Shown piece after piece: positions 42,996 through 51,562 of a stretch of 64,000 bases of DNA (position 1 is its first letter; the number at the start of each line of letters is the position of its first letter). Where the stretch lies: NCBI RefSeq assembly GCF_000827885.1, contig NZ_JTKH01000024.1:806001-870000 (forward strand), given 5' to 3'. This DNA comes from Vibrio renipiscarius (GTDB lineage: Bacteria > Pseudomonadota > Gammaproteobacteria > Enterobacterales > Vibrionaceae). Below the pieces are notes generated by a model. It ran no database searches. It saw only the letters and a program-made list of their open reading frames with translations, and was not told where the DNA came from. A program made the translations under genes and the position numbers.

Positions 42996-44177
42996 ATGAA
43001 AATGAGCAATAGAGTTAAAACGTCTTTGGCTTTTCTTTTTGATAGTAAGGCCGCCCGCCGCCGCAAAAAAGCGCAGCGTAGAAAGCAAATTCGAAAGGCG
43101 AGCGAGTCAATCCGAATGCAACGTATCGCTGACTCGGAACAATTTCGCGGAGGGCGGGTAAAGGTGAATATGCCCAGTGTACCGAGCACGCAAAGCATGT
43201 CGGACATCTTGTGGACATTTTTCTTTAAGCGAAACGCACTGAAACCACAAATTGAATTGCCTTATCAAGCGATCAATCCACAATGTTTTGAACGGCCTTA
43301 TAAAAAGCCTCGAGTCACCTGGTTAGGGCACTCAAGTCTTTATATTGAAATCGAAAATAAAAGAATCCTGATTGATCCGGTGTTTGACTATGCATCCCCT
43401 TGGGTGGCGAAACGGTTATTTGCGAGAAATGTAAAAGTACCGATTAAACGCGAAGATCTGCCGATTCCAGATGCAATCGTTATTTCCCATGATCATTATG
43501 ATCATCTGGAAGAGTCAACGATTCGCTACTACGCCAACATCGCAGAGCAACGCCAGGTCCGGTTTATTGTGCCTTTGGCCGTGGGTCGCCATTTGGAGCG
43601 TTGGGGTGTCGAACCTAATCAAATCGAAGAATTGGATTGGTGGCAATCGACGCAGCTCGGGCGTTTAACTTTCACCGCAACCCCTGCAAACCATAACTCT
43701 GGACGCACAGGGTTTGATAGTAATCAGACGCTATGGGCATCTTGGGTCATCAAGGGCACCAATGATACTTTGTTTTATAGCGGGGATAGCGCCTACGATG
43801 CGCATTTCAAACAGATCGGAGAGCGCTTTGGTCCCTTTGATCTCGCGTTTATTGAAGTGGCCGCTAATGTAAAGGATGGCCAAGGATTCCCCGTTGAAAA
43901 CTGGGGGCACATGCAAGCAAAGCATACAATGCAGGCTTTTCATGATTTAGGCGCGAAACAATTGATGCCAGTGCATTGGTCGACGTATGAATTGTTTTCT
44001 CACCGTTGGGATGAGCCAATGATAGATTTGCTCGAAGAAACAGCAAAATACGCCATGCCTTTGGTCACTCCTATGATTGGGCAGAGTTTTGAAATCCGTG
44101 AACAGATCCAAACGGAGCAGTGGTGGCATATGCCCATGCTTGAGTCGGTTAAAGCAAAATTCAGCTATCAAAGTTAG
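42996..44177 (+). CDS. MBL-fold metallo-hydrolase (NAPE-PLD/UlaG-like)
   Basis: A 393-residue metallo-beta-lactamase-fold hydrolase. After a basic N-terminal segment (about 1-50, many Arg and Lys), the fold begins at VTWLGHSSLYIEIENKRILIDPV. The metal motif is VISHDHYDHLEE, with further ligand candidates in ATPANHNSGR, FYSGDSAYDAHF and LMPVHWSTYELF. This pattern fits the NAPE-PLD-like branch of lipid or phosphodiester hydrolases, often beside TetR genes. The substrate is unknown. ATG 43002 is an alternative start, with AGG 8 nt away. Confidence 0.83.
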   Translation: MKMSNRVKTSLAFLFDSKAARRRKKAQRRKQIRKASESIRMQRIADSEQFRGGRVKVNMPSVPSTQSMSDILWTFFFKRNALKPQIELPYQAINPQCFERPYKKPRVTWLGHSSLYIEIENKRILIDPVFDYASPWVAKRLFARNVKVPIKREDLPIPDAIVISHDHYDHLEESTIRYYANIAEQRQVRFIVPLAVGRHLERWGVEPNQIEELDWWQSTQLGRLTFTATPANHNSGRTGFDSNQTLWASWVIKGTNDTLFYSGDSAYDAHFKQIGERFGPFDLAFIEVAANVKDGQGFPVENWGHMQAKHTMQAFHDLGAKQLMPVHWSTYELFSHRWDEPMIDLLEETAKYAMPLVTPMIGQSFEIREQIQTEQWWHMPMLESVKAKFSYQS

Positions 44178-44182
44178 CGGAT

Positions 44183-44205
44183 ACCCCCTTTTGAAATAAG
44201 GGGGT
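44183..44205. terminator. Terminator between the metallo-hydrolase and mscS-type genes
   Basis: ACCCCCTT and AAGGGGGT form a perfect stem with a 7-nt loop between convergent genes. The T-run is short. Confidence 0.6.
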
Positions 44206-44252
44206 TCCACTTTGATTAAACGTCGATTAACGGCGAGTATCTAGAGGCAAAA

Positions 44253-45347
44253 TTACAGCGTGGAGGCTGTTGGCACTTCAGTGCGAACGGGATCGAACTT
44301 GAGCGTTTGTGTCGGGAAGGCAATGTCCGCATCATGCTGATGAATAATCGCCATAATTTGCAACAACACATCTTGCTTGACTTCGTGGTAGCGGATCCAG
44401 TTGACCGTTTTGGTAAAGGTGTAAACCAGTAAATCTAATGATGATGGGCCAAACGCGTTGAAGTTGACGATCAGTGTTTGGTTGGCATCAATATCGGGAT
44501 GGTTTTCTAACATGTGTTTAATGTCAGTGACGATTTGTGCGACTTTAGCGCCGTCATCATAGCGAATACCAATGGTTTCATTAATTCGACGATTCAGCAT
44601 TCGCGAAGGGTTTTCAACCACAATGCTACTAAACACCGAGTTTGGTACATAGATAGGGCGTTTATCAAAGGTACGAATGATGGTCATACGCCAACCAATG
44701 CGCTCAACCGTGCCTTCAATTTGGCGATCAGGGGAACGAACCCAATCCCCAACTTTGAAAGGGCGATCAAAGTAGATCATCATGCCGCCAAAGAAATTCG
44801 ATAATAGGTCTTTGGCCGCCAAACCGACAATCAAACCACCCACACCACCAAAGGTGAGTAAGCCTGATAGGCTCAACCCAAAAGCTTGCATGACGGTCAG
44901 TGCGCCAATCACAATAAAGAACAGTCTAGCGACTTTAGCAATCGCTTGAACGGTCGTTTCATCGCGGTTTTTCTGATCGAGCACGAATGTTTCCACGTTA
45001 TTGATCAAACGCATCGTGATCCAAACAAAAATACCAATCACCAAAATGAGCTTGAGTGTGCTTAGCCAGTTAAGCGTTGAACTCATGTGGTTTTGGAGTA
45101 AAAAGCCGAGTGAAATTGTGGCAGGCCAACACCAAATTAAGGTACTGATGGGGGTTTTAAGCGCACTTAGAGTGAGGTCATCCCAATGAAATGAGGTTCG
45201 GCTCACGAGCAACTCTAAGCGTCCATAGATCAGTCTCCAGGCTATCCAAGCAAAAAAACTGGCGACAGTGATAAACAGTACGTTTGTGTCGAACTGCTGA
45301 GTAAAATAATCCCAATTTTGCGGGATTAGGTTTTTAAGTTCGTTCAT
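44253..45347 (-). CDS. MscS-family mechanosensitive channel
   Basis: A 364-residue inner-membrane channel. About four N-terminal spans (for example FITVASFFAWIAWRLIYGRL and LILVIGIFVWITMRLI) precede the pore-lining helix and beta domain (LLTFGGVGGLIVGLAAKDLLSNFFGGMMIYFDRPFKVGDWV), the conserved MscS core. The cytoplasmic vestibule follows (VERIGWRMTIIRTFDKRPIYVPNSVF). Such channels open on membrane tension and release solutes during hypo-osmotic shock. It is somewhat longer than minimal MscS (286). Confidence 0.9.
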   Translation of the reverse strand: MNELKNLIPQNWDYFTQQFDTNVLFITVASFFAWIAWRLIYGRLELLVSRTSFHWDDLTLSALKTPISTLIWCWPATISLGFLLQNHMSSTLNWLSTLKLILVIGIFVWITMRLINNVETFVLDQKNRDETTVQAIAKVARLFFIVIGALTVMQAFGLSLSGLLTFGGVGGLIVGLAAKDLLSNFFGGMMIYFDRPFKVGDWVRSPDRQIEGTVERIGWRMTIIRTFDKRPIYVPNSVFSSIVVENPSRMLNRRINETIGIRYDDGAKVAQIVTDIKHMLENHPDIDANQTLIVNFNAFGPSSLDLLVYTFTKTVNWIRYHEVKQDVLLQIMAIIHQHDADIAFPTQTLKFDPVRTEVPTASTL

Positions 45348-45704
45348 TTTCAGAGATCTTATTATTCAATGGAGAACGACCTGTCATCGCATGAGGCCGT
45401 CCGAGTTAAGCTGCATTCGAGTATATACATAACATGCAGGAGCGAATACGTATGGGCTTAATAATGCACTAATTTGTAAGTGAATTAAGGTATTTATGAA
45501 AGCACATTGTACATTTACTCGTGAATTCGTCATTCATCGCTCATCTGTTGCTTGAAATGTGACGGCTAGATTGCTGGGTGCGAGTGTCATAGTGTGGTTT
45601 TGGTGGGCGGGATACGGGGCTTCTACCGGTTTTATTTCTGTGTCTTATTGTGTGCAACCCTAAGTTAATGCTTGTTGCGCTTTAAGTTTTAGGATAAAAG
45701 ATCA

Positions 45705-45736
45705 AGGTTGCGGTAACCTAACGTGTCCGTTAGGTT
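45705..45736 (+). promoter_or_regulatory. Overlapping hairpins in the ppnP leader
   Basis: Segment B (AACCT, 45715-45719) can pair with A (AGGTT, 45705-45709) or with C (AGGTT, 45732-45736); the B-C pairing extends to a perfect 9 bp (AACCTAACG / CGTTAGGTT). The two structures exclude each other. They end about 34 nt before the ppnP start. The remaining 357 bases to the left hold no recognised gene. Confidence 0.5.
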
Positions 45737-45770
45737 GACGATTATTATTTAGCCAGCTCAAGGAAGAAAA

Positions 45771-46049
45771 ATGAAACATAATGTTTATTTTGAAGGTAAT
45801 GTTCAATCACTTGCATTTACACAACTTAGTGATGAATCGAGCGTGGGTGTTATGGCGCCAGGCGAGTATACCTTTGGCACAGCAGCACCAGAAAAAATGA
45901 CGGTCGTTAAGGGCGCATTGACGATCAAACGTGAAGGTGAACTTGATTGGACGACATTCCGCGACGGTGAATCGTTCAATGTTTCTGGTGACTCTTCGTT
46001 TGAATTACGCATTGAAGTTGCGACGGCTTACTTGTGTGAATACCTATAA
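45771..46049 (+). CDS. ppnP: Pyrimidine/purine nucleoside phosphorylase PpnP
   Basis: A 92-residue single-domain cupin (formerly DUF1255/YaiE) that splits nucleosides with phosphate. FEGNVQSLAFTQLSDESSVGVMAPGEYTFGT and WTTFRDGESFNVSGDSSFELRI are family-specific, and the length matches E. coli PpnP (94). AAGGAAG precedes the ATG. A hairpin pair lies in its leader and a terminator follows directly, so it is a single-gene unit. Confidence 0.93.
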   Translation: MKHNVYFEGNVQSLAFTQLSDESSVGVMAPGEYTFGTAAPEKMTVVKGALTIKREGELDWTTFRDGESFNVSGDSSFELRIEVATAYLCEYL

Positions 46050-46086
46050 GTTTAAGGTATAAACCGCCTAGAATCGTCAGTGTAAA

Positions 46087-46107
46087 AACGCCCTCAGAGA
46101 GGGCGTT
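46087..46107 (+). terminator. Terminator after ppnP
   Basis: AACGCCCTC and GAGGGCGTT form a perfect 9-bp stem with a 3-nt loop, followed by GTTG rather than a clean T-run. Confidence 0.7.
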
Positions 46108-46133
46108 GTTGATCATAAATATTGTTGATATTG

Positions 46134-47234
46134 TTATTGTTGATCTTCGGAGGGTTTAGGCTCAAGACCGTAAGGCAAGCGGCTGAATATGTGCGGTTGT
46201 CTGGTGTACGTTGGTGCTTGATTCACTTGCTGCCAATCCAGCAACATGATCGCTAAGGTGTTGCGATGCTCGCCTTGACTGAAGTCGAAATCCCCCGTGA
46301 CAGAAGGCACCATGCCTTTTTGTGTATTCACTGCTGCGGCAATCGCTGCGCGTGTTTTTGCAACCACCGGATCGTTTTCAAGCCCGGCGAGCAAAAATGA
46401 AATCCCCACTTCTGCGATTACGTCTTCTTTGGCACGCACAATAATTTCATCGATATTGGCTCTGAAATAATCAAAGATCCACTGATGCTGCTGTTCACTG
46501 ACTTGCTTTTGGTAATACTCGGAATCGGCAAAAATAATGTGGGTCATGCCATAGAGCTTATTACCATATTGCTGTGGTGACAGTTTGCTGTCTTTATTAT
46601 CGGGATAGGTTTTTTGAAAGGCTTCAATAAATTCAGGCACAACATCTTGTTCGCCTAATTGACGTAGCCAATAGACTTGATTAGCAAGTTGAGCTGCCCA
46701 AGCTCGAATCATTTCCGGGTCGGTCGCGTAATGATTAAAATCATAACGGCGGATAACCTTACGTAATTTATCATCTTGTTGATGTTGTAAGCCGTACTCA
46801 TTCGCTCTTGCCATCGATCCTAATAAATCGACACCCAAATAGAGATACTCTGGGGTGTGTTTTGTCACTGTGAAGCGACGCATACTGCGTTCGTCTTCAT
46901 CGTCTTTGTAGCCTTCAAGGCGCTGTTCAGAATAGAGATAAATTTGTTCTGGCGTATTCACCTCAGCAGCAAAGTAATTCAAGCGACTGGTGACTCGGGC
47001 TAGATCACTCCATATCGCGGCCGAGTATTTATCATCTAATGTTTGACGATACATACGCAAACCGTAATGGCCTTCTTTAAAAGCGGGCAGCGTATAGAGT
47101 TGCTGTTCGTAGGTTTGGCGAATTAAATCAGCAGATTGTTTGTACTGCTCAACGTGTTGTTTCGTTTGATTATCAGCACAAACAGAATGCGATAGGGTTA
47201 GGCCAAGTATAAGGGCGAGAAAGTGGTGGCGCAT
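46134..47234 (-). CDS. DUF3541 domain secreted protein
   Basis: A 366-residue protein with a signal peptide (MRHHFLALILGLTLSHSVCA), so it is probably periplasmic. The remainder is mostly helical, with repeated WAAQLANQVYWL / EFIEAF type helices, and corresponds to the DUF3541 family seen mostly in Vibrio. The fold suggests an alpha/alpha-barrel or helical-repeat domain; no catalytic motif is evident. It lies convergent to ppnP and divergent from the cyclase gene. Confidence 0.7.
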   Translation of the reverse strand: MRHHFLALILGLTLSHSVCADNQTKQHVEQYKQSADLIRQTYEQQLYTLPAFKEGHYGLRMYRQTLDDKYSAAIWSDLARVTSRLNYFAAEVNTPEQIYLYSEQRLEGYKDDEDERSMRRFTVTKHTPEYLYLGVDLLGSMARANEYGLQHQQDDKLRKVIRRYDFNHYATDPEMIRAWAAQLANQVYWLRQLGEQDVVPEFIEAFQKTYPDNKDSKLSPQQYGNKLYGMTHIIFADSEYYQKQVSEQQHQWIFDYFRANIDEIIVRAKEDVIAEVGISFLLAGLENDPVVAKTRAAIAAAVNTQKGMVPSVTGDFDFSQGEHRNTLAIMLLDWQQVNQAPTYTRQPHIFSRLPYGLEPKPSEDQQ

Positions 47235-47622
47235 CGAAATTCCCTAATAAAATGATGAGTCTATACGATAGCAAACATTAGCCTAATCAATGTAATTAAT
47301 CCGTCAGATTCACGCAAAGTTGTCAAACAAGGTGCGCTGATTGCGCCATACCGGTGTGGTGCATGGGTGTTGAGCGTGGGTGTTGTGAATGAGTGTTATG
47401 AATGCTGGATTCTAAGAATATAGTTTTCTCGATCCTCCAACGCCGATCGCTGTTAATGAGTGAATGATCAATAAAATGACATTTTATCGAGAAATTATAG
47501 GATGACGTATTATAGTTTTATTGAAGGTGATGAAAAATAAATTCATATGCAAATGAATGGTTAAGCGATGATTCCAGTCATGCTATGGGTCGGATAAAGC
47601 GTGAGTTTATCAAGGAGACAAC
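47235..47622. promoter_or_regulatory. Divergent region between the DUF3541 and cyclase genes
   Basis: No gene is visible in these 388 bases. A perfect palindrome ATAAAATG-A-CATTTTAT lies at 47471-47487 and could be an operator. The part near 47.37-47.40 kb has short GGGTGTTG repeats. Confidence 0.35.
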
Positions 47623-49002
47623 ATGAGACATTGTCGATGCAGACGTTGGTCGCTATCTTTGCTCTGCATTGCTTTTATTCTGGTCTCTGTCTCGTGTATT
47701 GAATATTTAAATTATCACCAAAAAACATACTTAATGTCAGCCATGCAAAAAAAGGCGGAAGAGAAAGTCTCATTGGTACGAACGCGCTTAGAAGCGCTCA
47801 TTTTCTCAGACGTTTACATCCTCAACAGCATTCCTGTATTGATGGCTGCTAATCCCAATATGAGCGTGAATGATTGGTATGATTTAGCGAACCGGTTGAG
47901 TGAGCGCAGTAAACATATCCGGTCCATTAGTTTGGCGCCAAATGACATTGTGGAATATGTTTATCCATTAGAAGGGAATATGCAGGTGCTTGGCACTCAT
48001 TATCGTCACCTTCCGGAACAATACCAATCCATTGAAAAAGCGCGATTAACCCAAGATTTCGATATATCAGGGCCGATCCCTCTACTACAAGGTGGCCAAG
48101 GTGTTATTGCCCGTATCCCTATTTTTACCGATCCTCCATTTAACTCGCAATATTGGGGCTCTTGCAGTGTGGTGCTGGATCTCGATACATTGCTTGAAGA
48201 CGCAGGGGTAGGGGCGCTCACCGAACAGTATCAGATCGTGATCAGTAGCGTTAATGAACTTGGGGCGACAGGCCAGACTTTTTTTGGGGAGTCAGCAACG
48301 CTTAGTCACGCGGTTGTGAAAGAGAATGTCTACTTCCCCTTTGGGCATTGGGTGATTGCCATCGCAGAAAAGCCCACCTCTCTGTTATCGGTCAATAGTA
48401 TGCAGTCGCACAGTGTACGTCTCATTGGCTATGGAAATTTGATTTTTTTATCACTAAGTTTTATCGCTATTTATCGCATGTATGATTTGGCTAATCAGCG
48501 ATCACTACATGATCCGCTGACGGGATTGCCCAATCGCCGGTATTTTATGTCTACGCTTGAGCAACAATTCTTATTGGCGAAGAGCGCCATTGTGGGCGAA
48601 CGATTTGCATTGCTCAATATTGATTTAGATAAGTTCAAATGGGTGAATGACCAATTTGGTCACAATGCGGGTGACCAAGTTTTGCTCGCGGCAGCGCATC
48701 GCATAAAAAGCACGCTTCGCTCATCAGATGTGATTGCGAGAGTCGGGGGCGATGAATTTTTGGTCTTATTGCCTCGAGTCTTGAATGCCGCGGATGCTCA
48801 ATTGGTCGTTGAGGCGATTGAACGATCGCTCAGTCATACACCCGTTGAATATGGCGGGCATAGCATTCAGGTTCAAGCGAGCATTGGTTGTGCGCTTTTT
48901 AAACAGCCCTTTAATTCGGTAGAAGAAATGCTGAAAGCCGCAGATGACAGCATGTACCAAGCAAAGAAACAGCGACGTGATTTGCAAATTGCAATTATAT
49001 AA
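47623..49002 (+). CDS. Membrane-bound diguanylate cyclase
   Basis: A 459-residue cyclic-di-GMP synthase. Two spans (LSLLCIAFILVSVSCIEYL near the start; YGNLIFLSLSFIAIYRMY near residue 275) bracket a periplasmic CHASE-like sensor (about residues 35-265). The GGDEF domain has LNIDLDKFKWVNDQFGHNAGDQVL and an intact RVGGDEFLVLL. An inhibitory RxxD site (RSSD) lies exactly 5 residues before GGDEF, so it is product-inhibited by family logic. The last codons contain a perfect LuxO-type site for the adjacent qrr gene. Confidence 0.9.
   Translation: MRHCRCRRWSLSLLCIAFILVSVSCIEYLNYHQKTYLMSAMQKKAEEKVSLVRTRLEALIFSDVYILNSIPVLMAANPNMSVNDWYDLANRLSERSKHIRSISLAPNDIVEYVYPLEGNMQVLGTHYRHLPEQYQSIEKARLTQDFDISGPIPLLQGGQGVIARIPIFTDPPFNSQYWGSCSVVLDLDTLLEDAGVGALTEQYQIVISSVNELGATGQTFFGESATLSHAVVKENVYFPFGHWVIAIAEKPTSLLSVNSMQSHSVRLIGYGNLIFLSLSFIAIYRMYDLANQRSLHDPLTGLPNRRYFMSTLEQQFLLAKSAIVGERFALLNIDLDKFKWVNDQFGHNAGDQVLLAAAHRIKSTLRSSDVIARVGGDEFLVLLPRVLNAADAQLVVEAIERSLSHTPVEYGGHSIQVQASIGCALFKQPFNSVEEMLKAADDSMYQAKKQRRDLQIAII
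48982..48994 (+). promoter_or_regulatory. LuxO binding site 1, inside the cyclase coding end
   Basis: TTGCAAATTGCAA matches the LuxO consensus TTGCA-N3-TGCAA perfectly. It lies about 155 nt before the predicted qrr start and inside the last codons of the cyclase gene. Confidence 0.85.
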
Positions 49003-49021
49003 TTCGCATAATCTTATTAAT

Positions 49022-49034
49022 TCGCATTATGCAA
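49022..49034 (+). promoter_or_regulatory. LuxO binding site 2
   Basis: TCGCATTATGCAA matches TTGCA-N3-TGCAA with one mismatch. It lies about 115 nt before the predicted qrr start. Confidence 0.75.
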
Positions 49035-49109
49035 AAAACGTATGCAAAAAGTTTTCATGAAACGAGGACGAAAGTCCCTAAACACGGGGGGTTAAAAATA
49101 ATTTAAAAG

Positions 49110-49126
49110 TTGGCACGCATCGTGCT
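49110..49126 (+). promoter_or_regulatory. Sigma-54 promoter of qrr
   Basis: TTGGCACG-CATC-GTGCT has the GG and GC doublets 10 nt apart and one mismatch to the consensus (TTGCW read as GTGCT). Transcription is predicted to start at about 49137. Confidence 0.88.
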
Positions 49127-49136
49127 TTATTAGAAA

Positions 49137-49246
49137 TGACCCTTCTTAAGCCGAGGGTCACCTAGCCAACTGACGTTGTTAGTGAACCGAATTTTTGTTC
49201 ACAATCATACATAGCCAATCACCTTTATTGTGATTGGCTTTTTTTC
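49137..49246 (+). ncRNA. qrr: Qrr quorum-regulatory small RNA
   Basis: A small RNA of about 110 nt that, in Vibrio, pairs with the mRNAs of the master regulators (luxR/hapR and aphA family) with the help of Hfq. The first stem-loop GACCCT...AGGGTC at the 5' end, the nearly invariant pairing core GCCAACTGACGTTGTTAG (49165-49182), a third hairpin GTGAAC...GTTCAC, and the final terminator AGCCAATCAC / GTGATTGGCT plus T-run match remembered Qrr RNAs. The sigma-54 promoter and LuxO sites complete the identification. It is not beside luxO, so it should not be qrr1; its number among qrr2-5 cannot be set here. Confidence 0.93.
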
Positions 49247-49249
49247 TGC

Positions 49250-50788
49250 CTAAAATTCCTCTGAGCCACCATTGTCTCCACAGCGCTGATAGCAACTTGG
49301 TTGTCTTGGGCAAACTGCGCCTCGTGAACAAATCACCCTCGCGTCAGAATAGAGACCACGTTCAACCCAATTAATATTGAGTATCTTGGCGATGGTCGTA
49401 AATTCTCGTTTAATGTGGCTAGGAATGGGGGCGCTTCCCCCATTTTTAACGCACAGTGCTTTGAGCTCTTCGGCGATGGCGCGTGAATGCCCACCTTGCG
49501 CATCGATCGCCGGATTCAAATCAATGCCCGCACAAAGAACTCGCTCATTACCCGCTGGATCGGTCATATTCATCGATTCACAACAATAGATGCGAGGTTC
49601 ATCTCCTACGTGCAAAATAGAAATTTGTGCTGAACTCGCACTTTGTGGCTCAGAGAGTCGTCTAAACACCGCCCAGTGCTGGCAGGGGTCGTTGACCTTG
49701 CGCATATTTCCCCAAGGGAGAGGGATCCCATTGCCGCGATAGACCGCTTTAAGTTTGTTTTGTCCATACGCATCAAAGTAATGCCAATGCGGGTAAGGCG
49801 AGACGACGGTCATTCGTCGCATCGCCACTGAAGGAGAGACGCCCGCTTTTTTATGCACACCTATTTCGTAGCCATTACGGTCGAGCAATTGGCGAAAAGG
49901 CACTTTTGGACAAAGCAACGCCCCGGCGAAAAAACTCGATTCAAAATCGCGCCAGGCTTGCAAAATATCTTTGGAGTTAAGTTCTGAGCTGCTGCTTTGC
50001 TCTGGGTGGCTTTCCCAGCTATTCGTATGCCCAACAGACAGGACGCTTTTGAGGCCTTCTTTGGAGTGGAGAACACAATGGCCGATATACACGGCTAAGT
50101 CGTACTTTAATCGGGTCGGGTAATCACGCAAAATTTCATTTAAGAAAATGCTGCCTGGCGGTTCAAAAAACGAGGTGACGACTTGCTTAGCACTCACGCC
50201 GAGCTCATCCACCACATCTTGTGGGGCGCGTGATATCCAGCGTATGGTAAGCCCCATGCTACGTGCAATATCCATTAAATCTTGAGCCGACAAGTTTAGG
50301 CGCTTCAGTCCCACCTCTTCTGCGGCTCTTTCTAGATCAGGAAAATGGTTCTGATGACTTTCTTGATGCGCCCTTATAAGCAAGTGCGCAAATTGGCGAC
50401 CGGTAATGCCGGTTTGAGACAGCATCTCTGGGATCGCGATCTGCAAAATATCTTTGGAGAAGAGAAAGCTGGGTTCCAGCGCCATACCACTAATCCCACC
50501 ACGGTTCCCTTTGTCTGGTGTGATGTCCTCATGGGCTGGCTCGTCATCTAAAAACCACGCAGGGTCTTTTTGAAACACTTCCGCGATGACTTCGAGCATA
50601 TCAATACTCGGCACACGCTTCCCGCGCTCTATCATCGACAGATAAGAAACCGATGGTGCATATTCCGGATTGATGCGAATGCAACGCGCAGAAAGGTCTT
50701 CCATCGTTAAGTGGTTACGTTTCCTTAGATTTCTAATTTTCGTCCCAAGGAAATGCGATTGGCGTATCAAACTTTTCGACAAGGTCAT
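49250..50788 (-). CDS. XRE-family regulator with DUF3612-type C-terminal region
   Basis: A 512-residue regulator, much longer than a simple XRE repressor. The N-terminal HTH (GTKIRNLRKRNHLTMEDLSARC ... SYLSMIERGKRVPSIDMLEVIAEVF) is followed by a large effector-type region resembling ScfR/RamB-like and DUF3612 proteins, which in other bacteria respond to acyl-CoA or related metabolites. The C-terminus has a Cys-rich end (ICSRGAVCPRQPSCYQRC) that might bind metal. No SD precedes ATG 50788. It is divergent from an uncharacterised gene, its likely target, with direct repeats in between. Confidence 0.78.
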   Translation of the reverse strand: MTLSKSLIRQSHFLGTKIRNLRKRNHLTMEDLSARCIRINPEYAPSVSYLSMIERGKRVPSIDMLEVIAEVFQKDPAWFLDDEPAHEDITPDKGNRGGISGMALEPSFLFSKDILQIAIPEMLSQTGITGRQFAHLLIRAHQESHQNHFPDLERAAEEVGLKRLNLSAQDLMDIARSMGLTIRWISRAPQDVVDELGVSAKQVVTSFFEPPGSIFLNEILRDYPTRLKYDLAVYIGHCVLHSKEGLKSVLSVGHTNSWESHPEQSSSSELNSKDILQAWRDFESSFFAGALLCPKVPFRQLLDRNGYEIGVHKKAGVSPSVAMRRMTVVSPYPHWHYFDAYGQNKLKAVYRGNGIPLPWGNMRKVNDPCQHWAVFRRLSEPQSASSAQISILHVGDEPRIYCCESMNMTDPAGNERVLCAGIDLNPAIDAQGGHSRAIAEELKALCVKNGGSAPIPSHIKREFTTIAKILNINWVERGLYSDARVICSRGAVCPRQPSCYQRCGDNGGSEEF

Positions 50789-50789
50789 T

Positions 50790-50813
50790 TTGTAAAATTC
50801 ACATTGTAAAATT
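50790..50813. promoter_or_regulatory. Direct repeats in the DUF3612-regulator promoter
   Basis: TTGTAAAATT occurs twice (50790-50799 and 50804-50813), 14 bp apart, immediately before the regulator start. They are candidate autoregulatory sites for the neighbouring XRE protein. Confidence 0.45.
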
Positions 50814-50948
50814 TTTGTTGTGAAATTGTAGTTAAAAATTCGCTAGGCTACAAAGTATGCCAGTTCACAATTTTGTCATTAAATTGCGAAACAAATTACA
50901 TGAAAGGCATAGGGACTTAGACAAGATGCTATCTGCGAGGGAAAGACG

Positions 50949-51515
50949 ATGAATATGCAAACTTTCGATAATAAAGACATTCAAACGAATACAGCGCCAT
51001 TTATTGCAAACGCAGTCTTTGCCGTGGAAGCGATCAATGCAGAACAAGCCGTCGAAAAACAACTTAAAGCGAAACAGCTATTAGACAGATTGTTTCCGCT
51101 AGAAAATGGTTCACACAGTGATGTGACCGCTTATGTGATTGATTACCGTCATGTGATGGCGTATTTCAAAGATGGCCGCCACAGTGGTTTGCAACATCCA
51201 AAGCATTTTGTTGCGTTTACTGGCGAGAAAGAAGACCCGCATTCGATTGTGCTGCGCGATGGTAATGGTAGCCATATGGAAGTGCTATTTGGGCATCACA
51301 AGGGCACGGGAGCGATTGAATACATCGATATTGACGACATTCAAATGGAAACGTGTACGACATTCCCACAAGCGGATTCAAGTGCTGCGATGCGCCATTG
51401 GATCAGTTTGGTGAAAGGTGACCAAAAAGGCCGTCCATGTGCATGCAGTGAAGATAAAGAGTACACCGCGAAGAATGGTGAAGATTATCGATTGGGTTGC
51501 TGTTTTAAGCTGTAA
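50949..51515 (+). CDS. Hypothetical protein divergent from the DUF3612 regulator
   Basis: A 188-residue soluble protein I could not assign with confidence. It has a helical start (AEQAVEKQLKAKQLLDRLF), a beta-rich middle (TAYVIDYRHVMAYFKDGRHSGLQHPKHFVAF), a His pair in LFGHHKG, and a C-terminal cysteine set (RPCACSEDKEY ... LGCCFKL). Conserved-looking His and Cys residues suggest metal binding. GAGGGAAAG precedes the ATG. A terminator follows, so it is a single-gene unit probably controlled by the divergent regulator. Confidence 0.6.
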   Translation: MNMQTFDNKDIQTNTAPFIANAVFAVEAINAEQAVEKQLKAKQLLDRLFPLENGSHSDVTAYVIDYRHVMAYFKDGRHSGLQHPKHFVAFTGEKEDPHSIVLRDGNGSHMEVLFGHHKGTGAIEYIDIDDIQMETCTTFPQADSSAAMRHWISLVKGDQKGRPCACSEDKEYTAKNGEDYRLGCCFKL

Positions 51516-51537
51516 GACGAATTAAATCGAACAATGG

Positions 51538-51562
51538 ATTCCAGCCAACGGCTGGAATTTTT
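51538..51562 (+). terminator. Terminator after the 188-aa gene
   Basis: ATTCCAGCC and GGCTGGAAT form a perfect stem with a 3-nt loop and T-run. Confidence 0.85.
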
